Part shown: positions 5,072 through 5,443 of the stretch, one piece after another
Layout of the letters: each line of letters opens with the position of its first letter
How positions within the stretch are numbered: the first letter of the stretch is position 1
Assembly (NCBI GenBank): GCA_001626655.1
Contig: LUOC01000052.1
Location: forward strand, 1 to 5,443
Direction: 5' to 3'
DNA: 5,443 nt
From: Fidelibacterota bacterium REDSEA-S14_B6
GTDB taxonomy: Bacteria; Fidelibacterota; Marinisomatia; Marinisomatales; S15-B10
The notes under the pieces: model-generated
What the model saw: only the letters and a program-made list of their open reading frames with translations
Databases searched by the model: none
What the model was told of the DNA's origin: nothing
Position numbers and translations under genes: made by a program

Positions 5072-5443
5072 AAGCTGGTGAGTCCCCAGCAGTGAATAGA
5101 CGGCGCCGCTCGGGAGCGTATCGCTCCGGTAAAAGCGAACTTTCGTAACAAGAGTCTCAACGGGGGCGTAGTCGGCCCTCAGGAAATTGGCTACATCGGG
5201 AGTCACTTTTTGAGGGTAGCGAATTCTCCCAATCGTCACGTGGGGGGAGTAGTGCCGGTCGTCGTTGGGATATCCCAATCGGTCCAGCCCCAAATCGATA
5301 TCACCAACAAGAGTGGCGAGCGCTTCCACTTCGCCGCCGACGCTGAGCCAGAGAACGCGGGGCCGCTCCTTTTTCGGGAAACAGCCGACGCCGGAAACGG
5401 TCAGTGAAAAATCGGCGTGACGGCGGACAGTGTCCTCCAGCAG
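5060..5443 (-). CDS. thpR: RNA 2',3'-cyclic phosphodiesterase (ThpR/LigT), N-terminus outside the window
   Basis: The frame is open from the window edge to TAG at 5062-5060, giving 127 residues; the family is usually about 175-190, so some 50-60 residues are missing. ThpR belongs to the 2H phosphoesterase superfamily: it opens 2',3'-cyclic phosphates on RNA and can join tRNA half-molecules in vitro. The second catalytic HxTx motif is visible as HVTIGR (fragment residues 68-73) in the context YSPHVTIGRIR. The typical core stretch FSLTVSGVGCFPKKERPRVL comes earlier (13-30), followed by LWLSVGG. The C-terminus FYRSDTLPSGAVYSLLGTHQL is also typical, with the last strand after the SxTxxxGxxY pattern. 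The first HxTx motif would be in the missing part. An internal GTG at 5329 is not the start, because homology continues upstream of it. It lies directly before recA, a common arrangement, with a 157-base spacer. Confidence 0.9.
   Translation of the reverse strand: MLEDTVRRHADFSLTVSGVGCFPKKERPRVLWLSVGGEVEALATLVGDIDLGLDRLGYPNDDRHYSPHVTIGRIRYPQKVTPDVANFLRADYAPVETLVTKVRFYRSDTLPSGAVYSLLGTHQLAPK

Overview
The window is a compact bacterial housekeeping locus. Every gene I can support is on the minus strand, so transcription runs from high to low coordinates: thpR (5' end cut by the window edge), recA, recX, alaS, ridA, and the first 44 codons of a diacylglycerol-kinase-family lipid kinase. The base composition looks moderately GC-rich by eye. 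The order thpR-recA-recX-alaS is a known bacterial arrangement. RecA, RecX and AlaS are all bacterial in type, but nothing here fixes the phylum, so I leave it open. I see no tRNA or rRNA gene, insertion sequence, CRISPR array or other sign of mobile DNA.

Right part (5443 to 4903): the C-terminal two thirds of the RNA ligase/2',3'-cyclic phosphodiesterase ThpR, then a 157-base spacer ahead of recA. The spacer holds three dyad structures: a hairpin across the thpR stop codon, a perfect 8+3+8 inverted repeat that overlaps a -10-like CATAAT, and a weaker dyad next to a perfect TTGACA. The perfect inverted repeat is the best candidate for the recA operator.

Middle (4902 to 3115): recA has a strong ribosome binding site. 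recX begins with GTG and overlaps the recA stop codon by one base (TAGTG). The most notable signal in the window lies inside recX: a 9-bp perfect hairpin with a 5-base loop, followed directly by eight T on the coding strand. It has the form of an intrinsic terminator, embedded in recX codons 25-35 and ending about 105 bases after the recA stop. I infer that it limits readthrough from the SOS-type gene recA into recX and the alaS operon. A 115-base spacer carrying a GCCCGCGGGC palindrome separates recX from alaS.

Left part (3114 to 1): alaS, ridA and the lipid kinase are joined by 4-base ATGA overlaps, which indicates one translationally coupled unit. AlaRS charges tRNA-Ala and edits serine and glycine mischarges. 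RidA removes reactive enamines derived from amino acids such as serine. The kinase probably belongs to lipid metabolism and may simply share the transcript. The proteins are ordinary family members; what deserves a second look is the regulatory architecture.
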